Part shown: positions 1-7,739 of the stretch, piece by piece | Layout of the letters: the number at the start of each line of letters is the position of its first letter | How positions within the stretch are numbered: the stretch's first letter is position 1 | From: Pseudomonadota bacterium | GTDB lineage: Bacteria; Pseudomonadota; Alphaproteobacteria; Dongiales; Dongiaceae | Reading direction: 5' to 3' | DNA: 64,000 nucleotides | Assembly: GCA_021792365.1 (NCBI GenBank) | Contig: JAJYUT010000005.1 | Location: 186,001-250,000 of the forward strand | Translations under genes and position numbers: made by a program | The notes under the pieces: generated by a model | The model's database searches: none | What the model saw: only the letters and a program-made list of their open reading frames with translations | Told to the model about the DNA's origin: nothing

Positions 1-61
1 GGTCGAAATAGTCGTCGCGGGGATCGGCGTGCGGCCAGACCTCGAAGATGACGGCAATCAT
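1..61 (-). CDS. Antibiotic biosynthesis monooxygenase-like protein, N-terminal fragment
   Basis: Only the first 20 codons lie inside the window; the gene runs off the left edge. The ATG is at 61-59 on the minus strand and overlaps the TGA of the upstream P450 gene as ATGA, so the two are probably translated together. The visible start, MIAVIFEVWPHADPRDDYFD, matches the first beta strand and the following turn of small ABM (antibiotic biosynthesis monooxygenase) fold proteins, which often begin MIAVIFEV-P. These are dimeric ferredoxin-like proteins that may oxidise small molecules. The family call rests on 20 residues only, and any role as a P450 partner is inference from the coupling. Confidence 0.6.
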   Translation of the reverse strand, partial: MIAVIFEVWPHADPRDDYFD

Positions 62-1287
62 GTAGCTCCTCCGAACAGGGGAATGCGGCTGTTGATGGAA
101 GGCCGATACTCCACCGGTCCCGCGAGCGCCGCAATATCGAGCCCATGGGCCATCAGCGCTTGGATGCCCGCCAACGCGATGCTCGTCGCGATTGCCTGCC
201 CGGCGCAGGCATGCCGGCCCGCGCCGAAGGTGAAGCTGCCGCGATCGCGGCGGTCCGGATCGAAAACGTGCGGACCCGCATGGCGCACCGGATCGCGATT
301 CGCGGCGGCGAGCACCAGCAGGATCTGATCCCCGGCCTTCATCCGCTCGCCCGCCACCATGCCGTCCTCAGCGACAAAGCGGCGCGTGTTGTGGATCGGG
401 GGATCGTGCCGGGCGACCTCCTCGATCACGCGCCGGAGGAGCGCATCGTCGCCGGCGGCGCGCCGGCAGAGCGCGAGGTCGCGCGCCAGGGCCAGGAGCG
501 CGTTGCCGATCAGCCCGGCGGTCGCCTCGTAGCTTTGCGACAGGAAGCCGATCAGGTTCGCGACGATCGCCTCCCTGTCCTCCAGGCCCAGGCTTCGTAA
601 CCGGTCGCCCTGCATGGCGAGGCTGCCGTGACGAGACTGGCGCAATTCATCCTGCACTATGTCCAGCAGACGGGACGCCGCTTCATTGCTGCGCGCGATC
701 TCGGCAGGCCCGCTGAGCGGCGACAGGCAGCGCACGAAATCGCCGGTCAGCGTCGCGCATTGCGCCGCGGCCTCCGGCGGCAAGCCGATCATCTGCGCGA
801 CCACCCGCACGGGCAGCGCGGACGCGAAGCGATCGAGCCCGCCTGGGTCGGTGCCGAGTTTGTGGGCTAGGCCTGTCGCCGTGCGTCGGGCGAGGGCAGT
901 GAGGCGTGCGGGATCGAAGCCGGCCAGGCACGCGCCGACGGCCGCTTTCATGTGCGCATGGCGTGGACCGTCATTCATCCGCACCAGGTCCTTGAAGATG
1001 GCACCGGCCGGCCCGCCCGCGAGGGCGGCGGGCACCGGCTCCGCGGCCGGCCGGACCCGGCACAACGTGCTCGACAGGACATCTGTGACCGCCTGTGCGC
1101 CGAGCGCGATCCAAAGATCGAGCCGATGCTCGCTATAGATCGGCCGGTAGGCGAGCAGGGCTGCGTAGTAGGGATAGGGATCGGTATGAGCAGCGGCGGT
1201 CAGCACGCTGTCGGGGAACTGGTCTGCCGATTGCGGTGGCTTGAACATGATATGGCCCGCGATGGTGGCGATGGATTGTCGCCGCAT
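58..1287 (-). CDS. Cytochrome P450
   Basis: Soluble bacterial P450 monooxygenase of about 409 residues, normal for the family. Three signatures are visible: the C-helix stretch DGPRHAHMK, the ExxR motif in EEVARHDPP, and the heme loop FTFGAGRHACAG, whose Cys (about residue 361) is the fifth iron ligand. The I-helix reads FLSQSYEATAGLIGN, so the usual acid-alcohol pair (E/D-T) is shifted: E is followed by A and then T. That may signal an unusual oxygen-activation step or a peroxygenase-like habit. The substrate cannot be read from sequence, and no ferredoxin or reductase gene is adjacent. An internal ATG at 1248 (MFKPPQS) is an equally plausible start. The stop overlaps the next gene start by ATGA. 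A palindrome-like site at 1312-1331 lies just upstream. Confidence 0.9.
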   Translation of the reverse strand: MRRQSIATIAGHIMFKPPQSADQFPDSVLTAAAHTDPYPYYAALLAYRPIYSEHRLDLWIALGAQAVTDVLSSTLCRVRPAAEPVPAALAGGPAGAIFKDLVRMNDGPRHAHMKAAVGACLAGFDPARLTALARRTATGLAHKLGTDPGGLDRFASALPVRVVAQMIGLPPEAAAQCATLTGDFVRCLSPLSGPAEIARSNEAASRLLDIVQDELRQSRHGSLAMQGDRLRSLGLEDREAIVANLIGFLSQSYEATAGLIGNALLALARDLALCRRAAGDDALLRRVIEEVARHDPPIHNTRRFVAEDGMVAGERMKAGDQILLVLAAANRDPVRHAGPHVFDPDRRDRGSFTFGAGRHACAGQAIATSIALAGIQALMAHGLDIAALAGPVEYRPSINSRIPLFGGAT

Positions 1288-1311
1288 CGCGGGCCGCTGT
1301 CATGAAGCGAC

Positions 1312-1331
1312 GGTTCGGTCTGGACGAAACC
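1312..1331. promoter_or_regulatory. Candidate operator upstream of the P450 gene
   Basis: Read on the minus strand this 20-mer is GGTTTCGTCCAGACCGAACC. Seven of ten positions are symmetric, in the pattern GGTTnnGTCnnGACnnAACC. It lies 25-44 nt before the P450 ATG. A related 20-mer, identical over 15 of 19 core bases, sits upstream of the ArsR-type gene at 1905-1924. This is the arrangement expected if that regulator controls both itself and the P450. Binding is inference. Confidence 0.45.
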
Positions 1332-1340
1332 TTAGCGCCG

Positions 1341-1754
1341 TCAATGAGGCGCGATCTTGAGGTTCTGCAGATCCCGGGGCGTGAGTCCGACTGATTCCAG
1401 TTGATTTACCGTCTGCCAGCCCTCGCCGAAATCCACCACGCAGCTCATGCCTTCGGGCGTGGTCTTGATGACCGTGAAGCTGCCGCTCGCCGAGAGGAAT
1501 ATCTCCACCAGAGTGCCGTCGCTGGAGACGCCACGGCCCAGTACCTTCTCGCCGAATTCGGAGTGCAGCTTGTCGTTGGCGCTGTCGTGCGGCAGGCAGG
1601 CCTGCGGCTGCGCGGGCGCCTGCGGCGGGCTCATCTCTCCCGGCCGCTGGGCCAGTTCGACCGGCGGATCGGCGAGGAGAGCGCCGCCGCTCATGACGTA
1701 AAGAAAGGCCGGCGCCGCGACGGCACCGCAAATCCTCGCTGGGATGCTCGGCAT
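1341..1754 (-). CDS. Hypothetical exported protein
   Basis: A 137-residue protein starting at MPSIPARICGAVAAPAFLYV, with a short hydrophobic N-terminus that looks like a signal peptide ending near ALLADPP. A proline/glutamine-rich linker (about residues 38-52) follows, then a compact beta-rich region with two cysteines overall (ACLPHD and MSCVVDF), compatible with a disulfide in the periplasm. I do not recognise the family. The C-terminal stretch with FLSASGSFTVIKTTPEGM resembles small periplasmic proteins of unknown function that are common in Alphaproteobacteria. The reading frame stays open upstream to 2645, but that extension is antisense to the regulator gene and has no coding look, so the start at 1754 is preferred. 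Confidence 0.6.
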   Translation of the reverse strand: MPSIPARICGAVAAPAFLYVMSGGALLADPPVELAQRPGEMSPPQAPAQPQACLPHDSANDKLHSEFGEKVLGRGVSSDGTLVEIFLSASGSFTVIKTTPEGMSCVVDFGEGWQTVNQLESVGLTPRDLQNLKIAPH

Positions 1755-1904
1755 CGGCACCTCCACAGGCTTGCCAACCCATAAAAAACGCCTGGGACGG
1801 GAAAAGAGTTCCAGTGCTGGAAGAAGCAGGCGCTCCAACCGCCCCACCCATCGTCCCAAGAAGCCGCATCGGCGACCGGAGCAATCGCGCGACACTCCTG
1901 CCAT

Positions 1905-1924
1905 GGTTTGACCGGGACGAAACT
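1905..1924. promoter_or_regulatory. Candidate operator upstream of the ArsR-type regulator
   Basis: The plus-strand 20-mer GGTTTGACCGGGACGAAACT shares GGTT-G--C-GGACGAAAC with the site before the P450 gene (1312-1331). It is 44-63 nt upstream of the regulator ATG at 1968, a suitable place for autoregulation. Its own symmetry is weaker (about five of ten pairs). Confidence 0.4.
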
Positions 1925-1967
1925 GTGATCGCTTGTTGCGCCCGCGGTAGGGAATTAGTGTCCGATC

Positions 1968-2669
1968 ATGACCAGGCTGGAATCCGGCGAAGCGGGTCTC
2001 GAGCGGTTCGCCAAGATCATCGGTGATGCCACGCGCATCCGCATGCTGCAATTGCTGATGGAAGGTCGCGCGCTGACCGCCAAGGAGCTTGCCTATGGCG
2101 CGCGGGTAGAGCCGGCGACCGCCACGCAGCATCTGCGTCGCTTGCAGGAAGGCGGACTGGTGACTGTGCGGGCGCAGGGCCGCCATAAGTATTTCAAGCT
2201 GGCCTCGCCCCAGGTCGCGGAGCTCATGGAGCTGTTGATGGTGCTGGCACCGGCGCAGGATGGCCGGCCTGTGGGCCCTCGCATCGAGGAGGCGTTGCGA
2301 CGCGGACGCATGTGCTACGACCACCTGGCGGGCGAGCTTGGCATCGGCATCACCGAGGCGCTGGTGCAGCAAGGCATCCTGCGCAAGGAAGCCGATTCCT
2401 TTGCGGTCACCCGACGCGGCGTGGCGTGGTTTGCCGCGTTCGGCATCGACGTGGACTCTGCCCGCGCCCTGCGCCGCAAGTTCGCCACATCGTGTCTGGA
2501 TTGGAGCGAGCGGCGCGATCACCTCGGCGGCGCGCTCGGCGCCGCCCTGGCGGAGCGCCTGGTCGATCTCGGCTGGATCGCCCGCAGGCGCAACAGCCGC
2601 GCCGTTGCGGTGACCGAGGTGGGACGGCGCAAGCTGGCGGAGCACTTTGCCGATGCGGGCGGCGTCTAG
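1968..2669 (+). CDS. ArsR-family winged-helix transcriptional regulator
   Basis: A 233-residue DNA-binding protein. Residues about 10-90 form an ArsR/SmtB winged helix: DATRIRMLQLLMEGRALT, the recognition helix ATATQHLRRLQEGGLV, and the wing VRAQGRHKYFKL. The C-terminal half (about residues 95-233) is an extra domain, including RMCYDHLAGELG and later a basic, tryptophan-containing region. This is the layout of the larger ArsR relatives annotated simply as winged-helix regulators. It lacks an obvious cysteine metal site in the recognition helix, so metal sensing is unlikely. It is transcribed away from the hypothetical exported protein and the P450 gene. The related 20-bp sites at 1905 and 1312 make it a candidate controller of the P450 pair. 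Confidence 0.82.
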   Translation: MTRLESGEAGLERFAKIIGDATRIRMLQLLMEGRALTAKELAYGARVEPATATQHLRRLQEGGLVTVRAQGRHKYFKLASPQVAELMELLMVLAPAQDGRPVGPRIEEALRRGRMCYDHLAGELGIGITEALVQQGILRKEADSFAVTRRGVAWFAAFGIDVDSARALRRKFATSCLDWSERRDHLGGALGAALAERLVDLGWIARRRNSRAVAVTEVGRRKLAEHFADAGGV

Positions 2670-2748
2670 AGGTTATCAAGTTGCGCTTGCCGCAGGCTGA
2701 TGGAATGCATGCGGGCAGGCATCTGCCGCTGCTAGCGGTGCCATCTGA

Positions 2749-2925
2749 TCCACCCGGAAGCGTGGCGGTGAGAAACTGCACAATCTGGAAGCAGTGCCGA
2801 TCCAGGATCTACGGGCGCTGATCGGCAGGGTTCGAGCGCCATGTCTCCAGGCTTTGAGCGCTCTCAAGAAGGCATTGGAGGCAGCACGACGAGCGAGTCG
2901 AGTCCAGCGGAGGCAACAATGGTGA
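2749..2925 (+). pseudogene. C-terminal remnant of an ArsR-family regulator
   Basis: Directly after an in-frame TGA (2746-2748) there is an open stretch reading STRKRGGEKLHNLEAVPIQ, followed by an ALSALKKALEAA tail and a TGA at 2923-2925. This matches the wing and last helix of ArsR repressors that pair with SRPBCC genes (the wing is usually RREGREKLHYLNPVPIQ). No helix-turn-helix can be found upstream in any frame back to 2670, so the N-terminal two thirds are gone. The stop overlaps the start of the SRPBCC gene at 2919, as in intact ArsR-SRPBCC operons. It was read by hand from the bases. Confidence 0.65.
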
Positions 2926-3434
2926 AGCATGGAAAGCCGAGCTTCGTCTACTCAACCTACGTCGCGACCACGCCTGAGAAGCTTTGGCACGCGCTGACCG
3001 ACGGCACGCTGACACGGCAATACTGGTTTGGGCGGCGCGCCGAGTCGGACTGGAAGGTCGGCTCGACCGTGACGTTCTGGTATCACGCGGAGGGCGGCGA
3101 GGCGGTGAGCGATCGCGGCATTGTCCTGGAGAGCCATCCGCCGCGACGGCTTTCCTACACGTGGCACGTCGAATTCGCCGACGAATTGCGCGACGAGCAT
3201 CCCTCGCGCGTGACGTTCGAGCTTGAGCCGAGCGGCAATGAGGTCAAGCTCGCGCTGATCCATGACGATTTCGAGCCGGGCAGCAAGATCCTGGAGAGCG
3301 TGCGCTCCGGCTGGCCCGCCATCCTGGCGAGCCTCAAGGCCATGCTGGAGACGGGCAGCCCGCTGGCGAGCACCTCTGCGGAAGCGGCGGCAGCCGCGCA
3401 CGCAAAGGCCATCGGGCAAGCCAAGAAGCGCTAA
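2919..3434 (+). CDS. SRPBCC / AHSA1-domain protein
   Basis: A 171-residue START-like protein. The N-terminus FVYSTYVATTPEKLWHALTD, followed by a TRQYWFG-like segment and WKVGSTVTFWY, is the signature of the Aha1-C/SRPBCC subgroup: a helix-grip fold enclosing a hydrophobic cavity for a small ligand. The tail (about residues 148-171) is Ala/Lys-rich. The start at 2919 is chosen because it gives the standard N-terminus and overlaps the stop of the ArsR remnant; the longer frame from 2841 would only add an antifunctional overlap with it. Members normally sit behind their own ArsR repressor. Here that repressor is truncated, so control is probably lost or taken over by another factor. The ligand is unknown. 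Confidence 0.8.
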   Translation: MVKHGKPSFVYSTYVATTPEKLWHALTDGTLTRQYWFGRRAESDWKVGSTVTFWYHAEGGEAVSDRGIVLESHPPRRLSYTWHVEFADELRDEHPSRVTFELEPSGNEVKLALIHDDFEPGSKILESVRSGWPAILASLKAMLETGSPLASTSAEAAAAAHAKAIGQAKKR

Positions 3435-3442
3435 CGCCCGCG

Positions 3443-5257
3443 CTACATCTTGCAGACGATCCGCTCAAAGACCTTGCACTTGCTCTTGCTGCAGAACTGG
3501 CCCTCGAGCGTCTCGGCCTTCACTTTCTTGCTATCGACCTTGATGTCGTCTGCTGCAGCAAAGCCCTGTTTGGCGCAGAAGTTCTTTGCAATCGAGCGGT
3601 AATCGCCCTTGCCGCAATCGTCGCCGTCGAGCTCGAGGCATGCGAACAGGCGATTGTTATTGGCGGTCAGCGGCGGCTTGTAGGTTTGCGCTTGGGCTTG
3701 CGGAGGCGACGGCTGTGGTGTCGGAACCGGTATGTCCGGATCCTGCGACACACCGCCGGGCGGCGAGAACACGAACAACTGATCATCCGCGATCGCGTAG
3801 ACATGTCCCTGCGGACCGATGGCGACAGGCGAGGTGCCGCCGCGGCGCCACTCGAATGTCGCGACCTCCGACATGTTCGCCTTGTCGAAAGTGTGGAGCG
3901 CGCTCGCCGTGGAGACGAAGACATGATTGCGCGACGCCGCCGCCGAAGCGATCGACTCGCCCGGCAGCTTGACCTCGGTCTCGATCGACGCGCCACGCAA
4001 GACCGTGACGCCGCCGTAGCGATGGACCAGCGCGAACCTGCTGTTGCCGAGGGCGGTGGGCGCCGCCCATGAGAGCGGACCGGCGGCGCGTATGGTGGAC
4101 ATCTGTAGGCCGGCAAACATGACCTCGGAAGGCTTGCCGTAGCCGCCGGTGCTGATCATCACATGACCGTCCGGCCAGGCCAGCGGTGTCGACACCAGAT
4201 GGCGACTGTCATCGCGGACCCGGAACCGCTCCAGGAAGCTGCTGCCGTTGAAGAAGTAGCCGACGACGTCCTGGAACCCATCCGACACCATCACGAGCGG
4301 CACATTGTTGGTGGCTGGGTTGTACACCGCGACCGCGGGAAAGGGTGAGAGCATCCGGCTCGGCAGGTTGTGGACGGTTGCCGCCGCTTGCGGTCCCGTG
4401 AAGGAGCATCCATCGATCCAGTAGCACAGCGAAATGAAATTGAAATACTCGTACCACTTCCAGCCGCTGCCGCCGGTGGTCTCCGGCACGAAGTTCTTCA
4501 CCACCTGATCGGCCAGAACCGCTCCGGAGTCCGAGAACGCCGTCAGCTTTGCCTGGAAGCCGCCGAACTTGCGCACCGTCGGCACCATGATCACGTCGTA
4601 GCCGCCCGCGCGCCAGATGTTGGGCGGCGCGCTGGTTGTGAGGCCGCCAGCCGCGCCGGGCAACGGCACATGCCAGACGTAGCCACCGCCGGAGGTGAAC
4701 TTGTGCAACTCCGCGATGTAGGTGGTGGTCGGCGGGTTTGTCCGCTTGTCGCGGATCGTTGCGGCACTCACGAAATAGATCGAGCCGTCACTGCCCAGAG
4801 CGGGCGAAGACAGAACGCCCCCGGTCGCGATGTCACGGCTCCAGCCCGGCGTGCCGTCGGGCTTGAACGACATCAGCTTGCCGCGACCATTGACCACATA
4901 GACCGTGCCGTCCGGCGCGATGACCGGGCCGGCCCCTGGTGCGATGCCGCCGAGCCTCGGCGCATTCGGCAGCGGGCTTCCGGCCGGCGCAGTATCCACG
5001 TCGACGGCGCCGCTGTTGTCCGGCTTGCCGTGCGCGGTCTGCCACGCCGCAGACGGGTCTGCGATGGCGGTCAGAAGGGTGAGCGAGGCGGCGAGGGCGC
5101 CGGCAAGACGGCGCAAATTTTGTGGGCTGAAGCTGTGCAAGCGGGCCTCCAGGCGGCTAGACCAACGCGCCCGCGATCCCTGGGGATTCGGGTGCTTCCG
5201 GATTGACCAGCCCACAAGGAGCGGGGAGATACACGAGTCCTGTGTGTCTGCCAACAT
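3443..5257 (-). CDS. Secreted PQQ-like beta-propeller protein
   Basis: A protein of up to 604 residues. A signal peptide is visible near LAGALAASLTLLTAIADPSAA; a TTG at 5140 would start right before it and is a good alternative to the upstream ATG. The body has blades with repeated DGTVYVVN, DGSIYFVSA and QGHVYAIADDQLFVF motifs, typical of PQQ/quinoprotein-like propellers without obvious enzyme residues. A proline-rich linker (PVPTPQPSPPQAQAQ) leads to a small cysteine-rich C-terminal domain of about 70 residues (six or more Cys, such as ACLELDGDDC and SKSKCKVFERIVCKM). It probably acts outside the cytoplasm as a structural or binding protein. The function is unknown and I recognise no close family for the Cys-rich tail. 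Confidence 0.75.
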   Translation of the reverse strand: MLADTQDSCISPLLVGWSIRKHPNPQGSRARWSSRLEARLHSFSPQNLRRLAGALAASLTLLTAIADPSAAWQTAHGKPDNSGAVDVDTAPAGSPLPNAPRLGGIAPGAGPVIAPDGTVYVVNGRGKLMSFKPDGTPGWSRDIATGGVLSSPALGSDGSIYFVSAATIRDKRTNPPTTTYIAELHKFTSGGGYVWHVPLPGAAGGLTTSAPPNIWRAGGYDVIMVPTVRKFGGFQAKLTAFSDSGAVLADQVVKNFVPETTGGSGWKWYEYFNFISLCYWIDGCSFTGPQAAATVHNLPSRMLSPFPAVAVYNPATNNVPLVMVSDGFQDVVGYFFNGSSFLERFRVRDDSRHLVSTPLAWPDGHVMISTGGYGKPSEVMFAGLQMSTIRAAGPLSWAAPTALGNSRFALVHRYGGVTVLRGASIETEVKLPGESIASAAASRNHVFVSTASALHTFDKANMSEVATFEWRRGGTSPVAIGPQGHVYAIADDQLFVFSPPGGVSQDPDIPVPTPQPSPPQAQAQTYKPPLTANNNRLFACLELDGDDCGKGDYRSIAKNFCAKQGFAAADDIKVDSKKVKAETLEGQFCSKSKCKVFERIVCKM

Positions 5258-5288
5258 ATAAAGCGCTGACTGTGAGCCTGGTCACAGT

Positions 5289-5313
5289 CAAAGAAAAGCC
5301 CGCCGAAGCGGGC
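5289..5313 (-). terminator. Rho-independent terminator
   Basis: On the minus strand the sequence forms GCCCGC-TTCG-GCGGGC followed by TTTTCTTT. The stem is six perfect pairs closed by a stable TTCG tetraloop. It lies about 30 nt after the stop of the small gene at 5345-5608. Confidence 0.85.
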
Positions 5314-5344
5314 GGGCCAGATCTGGCAGGAGGAGCTTGGAAGA

Positions 5345-5608
5345 TTAGTGATGCTGGCCGCGGGCGACCTTCATGAAGCGGTCGATCTCGCCCTGCATGA
5401 TGGACGCACGGGCCAGGACCTGATTCGCGATGTCGCGCACACGGTCCGGCGTCTGCAGCGACCGATCGGCGGCAAGCGACAGAGCAGAGCCGATCCCCTC
5501 GAGGGCGGCTTGGCGCGTGGCCTCGCAGACCATGTCGGCCATACGGGCCACCTCGGCCTGCAGCTCGGCGACATCCTGGTTGCGCTCTAGTTTCAATGCC
5601 TCGGACAT
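5345..5608 (-). CDS. Small helical hypothetical protein
   Basis: An 87-residue, Cys-free, almost entirely helical protein with heptad-like stretches (RNQDVAELQAEVARMADMVCE apart from one Cys) and a His-rich end. It ends before a strong intrinsic terminator at 5289-5313, which supports a real, singly transcribed gene. It has no signal peptide. The composition loosely resembles phasin-like or dimerising coiled-coil proteins, but I see no diagnostic motif. The start ATG at 5608 gives MSEALKLERNQ; the minus-strand bases before it are moderately purine-rich. It is divergent from yebC across a 245-bp spacer. Confidence 0.6.
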   Translation of the reverse strand: MSEALKLERNQDVAELQAEVARMADMVCEATRQAALEGIGSALSLAADRSLQTPDRVRDIANQVLARASIMQGEIDRFMKVARGQHH

Positions 5609-5853
5609 GACGGTTCCCCAAAACGCCTGTTGGTACAGGACCAGCCTGCGCCTGGAGCCGTAAAGGAAGGGTTAACCGGTCGCCTCTATGACCGTCCGGC
5701 AAGTGCTTGGCGCGGCAGGGATTTGTGCTATATGGGCGCCCAACTCCTGCCATATTCGCGGCCTAGCTTGATCAACTGGTCCTGGCCGGACCCGCTAAAT
5801 ATGGTAGGTTTTTCCGCAACGCTCTCAAAGATTTGGGTCCCGGAGTCTGGGTC

Positions 5854-6603
5854 ATGGCCGGTCATTCACAATTCAAGAACATCATGTATCGCAAGGGCGC
5901 GCAGGACGCGAAGCGCGCCAAGGTCTTTACCAAGATCATCCGCGAACTGACGGTCGCGGCCAAGACCGGCCTGCCCGATCCCGCGGCCAATCCGCGCCTG
6001 CGCGCCGCCATGATCGCCGCGCGCGACGCGAACATGCCGAAGGACACGATGGAGCGCGCGATCAAGCGCGGCGCCGGCGGCGGCGATGACACGGCGTATG
6101 AGGAGGTGCGGTACGAGGGCTATGGCCCAGGCGGCGTCGCCCTCATCATCGAGGCGCTGACCGACAATCGCAACCGGACCGCCGGCGAGATCCGCACCGC
6201 CTTGACCAAGCACGGCGGAAATCTGGGCGAGACCAATTCGGTTTCCTTCATGTTCGAGCGTAAGGGCGTCATCCTCTACCCCGTGAAGGTGGCAAGCTCC
6301 GAAGCCATGTTCGAGGCGGCGCTGGACGCGGGCGCCGACAATGTCGAGAGCGATGCCAGCGGCCACGAGGTCACCACCGCGCCGGAGGATTTCGCGGGCG
6401 TGCGTGATGCGCTCGAGGTGAAATTCGGCGCGGCGCGCGAAGCGAAGCTGCAATGGCGGCCGCTCAACACGGTGGCGGTGGAGGGCGATGCGGCGGGTAC
6501 GCTGCTGAAGCTGATCGATGTCTTGGAAGACAATGACGACGTCCAGGTCGTCAGTGCGAACTTCGAGATATCCGACGATATACTCGCCAAATTGACGGCG
6601 TGA
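5854..6603 (+). CDS. yebC: YebC/PmpR-family regulatory protein
   Basis: A cytoplasmic protein of 249 residues, the normal length. The start [21 protein letters not shown] is the family hallmark (MAGHSKW-N-I--RK--QD--R). Further motifs include [15 protein letters not shown] and [18 protein letters not shown]. The family acts as a DNA-binding regulator and, in recent work, as a factor relieving ribosome stalling at proline-rich motifs. An upstream TTG in the same frame at 5833 is rejected because the conserved N-terminus begins at 5854. It stands 6 bp ahead of ruvC, a gene order shared by many Proteobacteria. Confidence 0.95.
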   Translation: MAGHSQFKNIMYRKGAQDAKRAKVFTKIIRELTVAAKTGLPDPAANPRLRAAMIAARDANMPKDTMERAIKRGAGGGDDTAYEEVRYEGYGPGGVALIIEALTDNRNRTAGEIRTALTKHGGNLGETNSVSFMFERKGVILYPVKVASSEAMFEAALDAGADNVESDASGHEVTTAPEDFAGVRDALEVKFGAAREAKLQWRPLNTVAVEGDAAGTLLKLIDVLEDNDDVQVVSANFEISDDILAKLTA

Positions 6604-6609
6604 TCCTCA

Positions 6610-7122
6610 ATGAAGCTGCTGGGCCTCGATCCCGGACTGCAACATACCGGATGGGGTGTGATCGAAGCGGAGGGCTCGCGGCTCAGCTTCATCGCGGCGG
6701 GTACGATCCATTCAACCGCAAGCCGGGCGCTGGCGGAGCGGCTGGTGGAGATCCACGACGGCCTGCGTGACGTGATCGACCACTACCAGCCGGCCGAGGC
6801 GGCGGTCGAGGAGACCTTCGTCAACAAAAACCCGACATCCACTTTGAAGCTCGGCTTGGCGCGCGGCGTCGTGCTGCTGACGCCGGCCTTGTTCGGGCTG
6901 AAGGTCGCGGAATATCCGGCGAACCTTGTCAAGAAGTCGGTGGTCGGCGCCGGCCATGCGGCAAAGGAACAGGTGCAGATGATGGTGCGCGTGCTGCTGC
7001 CCGCCGCCAGTGCGGGGACGCCGGATGCCGCGGATGCCTTGGCGGTGGCGATCTGCCATGCGCATCACCGCGCGTCGCTCCAGAGATGGGGCGCCAGGGA
7101 TTTCCGCGAGGTGCTGCGGTGA
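6610..7122 (+). CDS. ruvC: Holliday junction endonuclease RuvC
   Basis: The 170-residue crossover-junction resolvase. The catalytic acids are recognisable: Asp7 in LGLDPG, Glu67 in [12 protein letters not shown], and the C-terminal aspartates in [16 protein letters not shown]. It works as a dimer that nicks Holliday junctions after RuvAB branch migration. The stop codon overlaps the GTG start of ruvA (GTGA), and ruvA overlaps ruvB, so the three are co-translated. Family length and motif order are standard. Confidence 0.97.
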   Translation: MKLLGLDPGLQHTGWGVIEAEGSRLSFIAAGTIHSTASRALAERLVEIHDGLRDVIDHYQPAEAAVEETFVNKNPTSTLKLGLARGVVLLTPALFGLKVAEYPANLVKKSVVGAGHAAKEQVQMMVRVLLPAASAGTPDAADALAVAICHAHHRASLQRWGARDFREVLR

Positions 7123-7739
7123 TCGGCAAGCTGACCGGCGTGCTCGACTCGGTCGCGGGCGATGCCGCGGTGGTCGACGTCGGTGGCGTCGGCTATGTCG
7201 TGCATGCGGCGAGCCGCACGCTGTCGCGCCTCGGCCCTGCCGGGGCGCCGGTGAGCTTGCTGATCGAGACGCAGGTGCGCGAGGACGCGATCAATCTCTA
7301 CGGCTTCTGGGACGCGACCGAGCGCGACTGGTTCCGCCTGCTGACGACGGTGCAGGGCGTCGGCGCCAAGGTGGCGCTGGCCATCCTCGGCGTGCTGGCG
7401 CCGGACGATCTCTCCCTGGCGATCGCGGCACAGGACAAGGCGATCATCACGCGCGCGCCCGGCGTCGGCCCGAAGCTGGCGCAGCGCATCGTCTCGGAAT
7501 TGAAGGATAGGGCCGGCGACATCGCGCTCGGCGCCGGCGCGGTCGCTCCCGCAGTGGCGGTGAACGGCGGCGCGAAGGCATCGGGCGGGCCGGCGGAGGA
7601 CGCGATCTCCGCCCTGGTCAATCTCGGCTATCGCCGCGCCGAGGCCTATGGCGCCGTCGCCAAGGCGGCGCGCGATCTCGGCGACAAGGCGAGCCTCGAT
7701 GCGCTGATCCGCGCCGGGCTCAAGGAGCTGAGCCAGTGA
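7119..7739 (+). CDS. ruvA: Holliday junction DNA helicase subunit RuvA
   Basis: A 206-residue protein starting at the GTG at 7119 ([20 protein letters not shown]), the conserved RuvA N-terminal OB fold. The helix-hairpin-helix segments appear as [18 protein letters not shown] and [15 protein letters not shown], which bind the junction arms. An Ala/Gly-rich flexible linker (about residues 140-155) joins the C-terminal domain III ([20 protein letters not shown]) that activates RuvB. Extending the frame to 7086 would overlap ruvC by 37 nt without adding conserved sequence. It overlaps ruvB by four bases. Confidence 0.96.
   Translation: MIGKLTGVLDSVAGDAAVVDVGGVGYVVHAASRTLSRLGPAGAPVSLLIETQVREDAINLYGFWDATERDWFRLLTTVQGVGAKVALAILGVLAPDDLSLAIAAQDKAIITRAPGVGPKLAQRIVSELKDRAGDIALGAGAVAPAVAVNGGAKASGGPAEDAISALVNLGYRRAEAYGAVAKAARDLGDKASLDALIRAGLKELSQ

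Noticed and set aside
1341-2645. A 434-codon minus frame through the ArsR-type gene
   Set aside because: Only the last 137 codons look protein-like, so the start at 1754 was taken.
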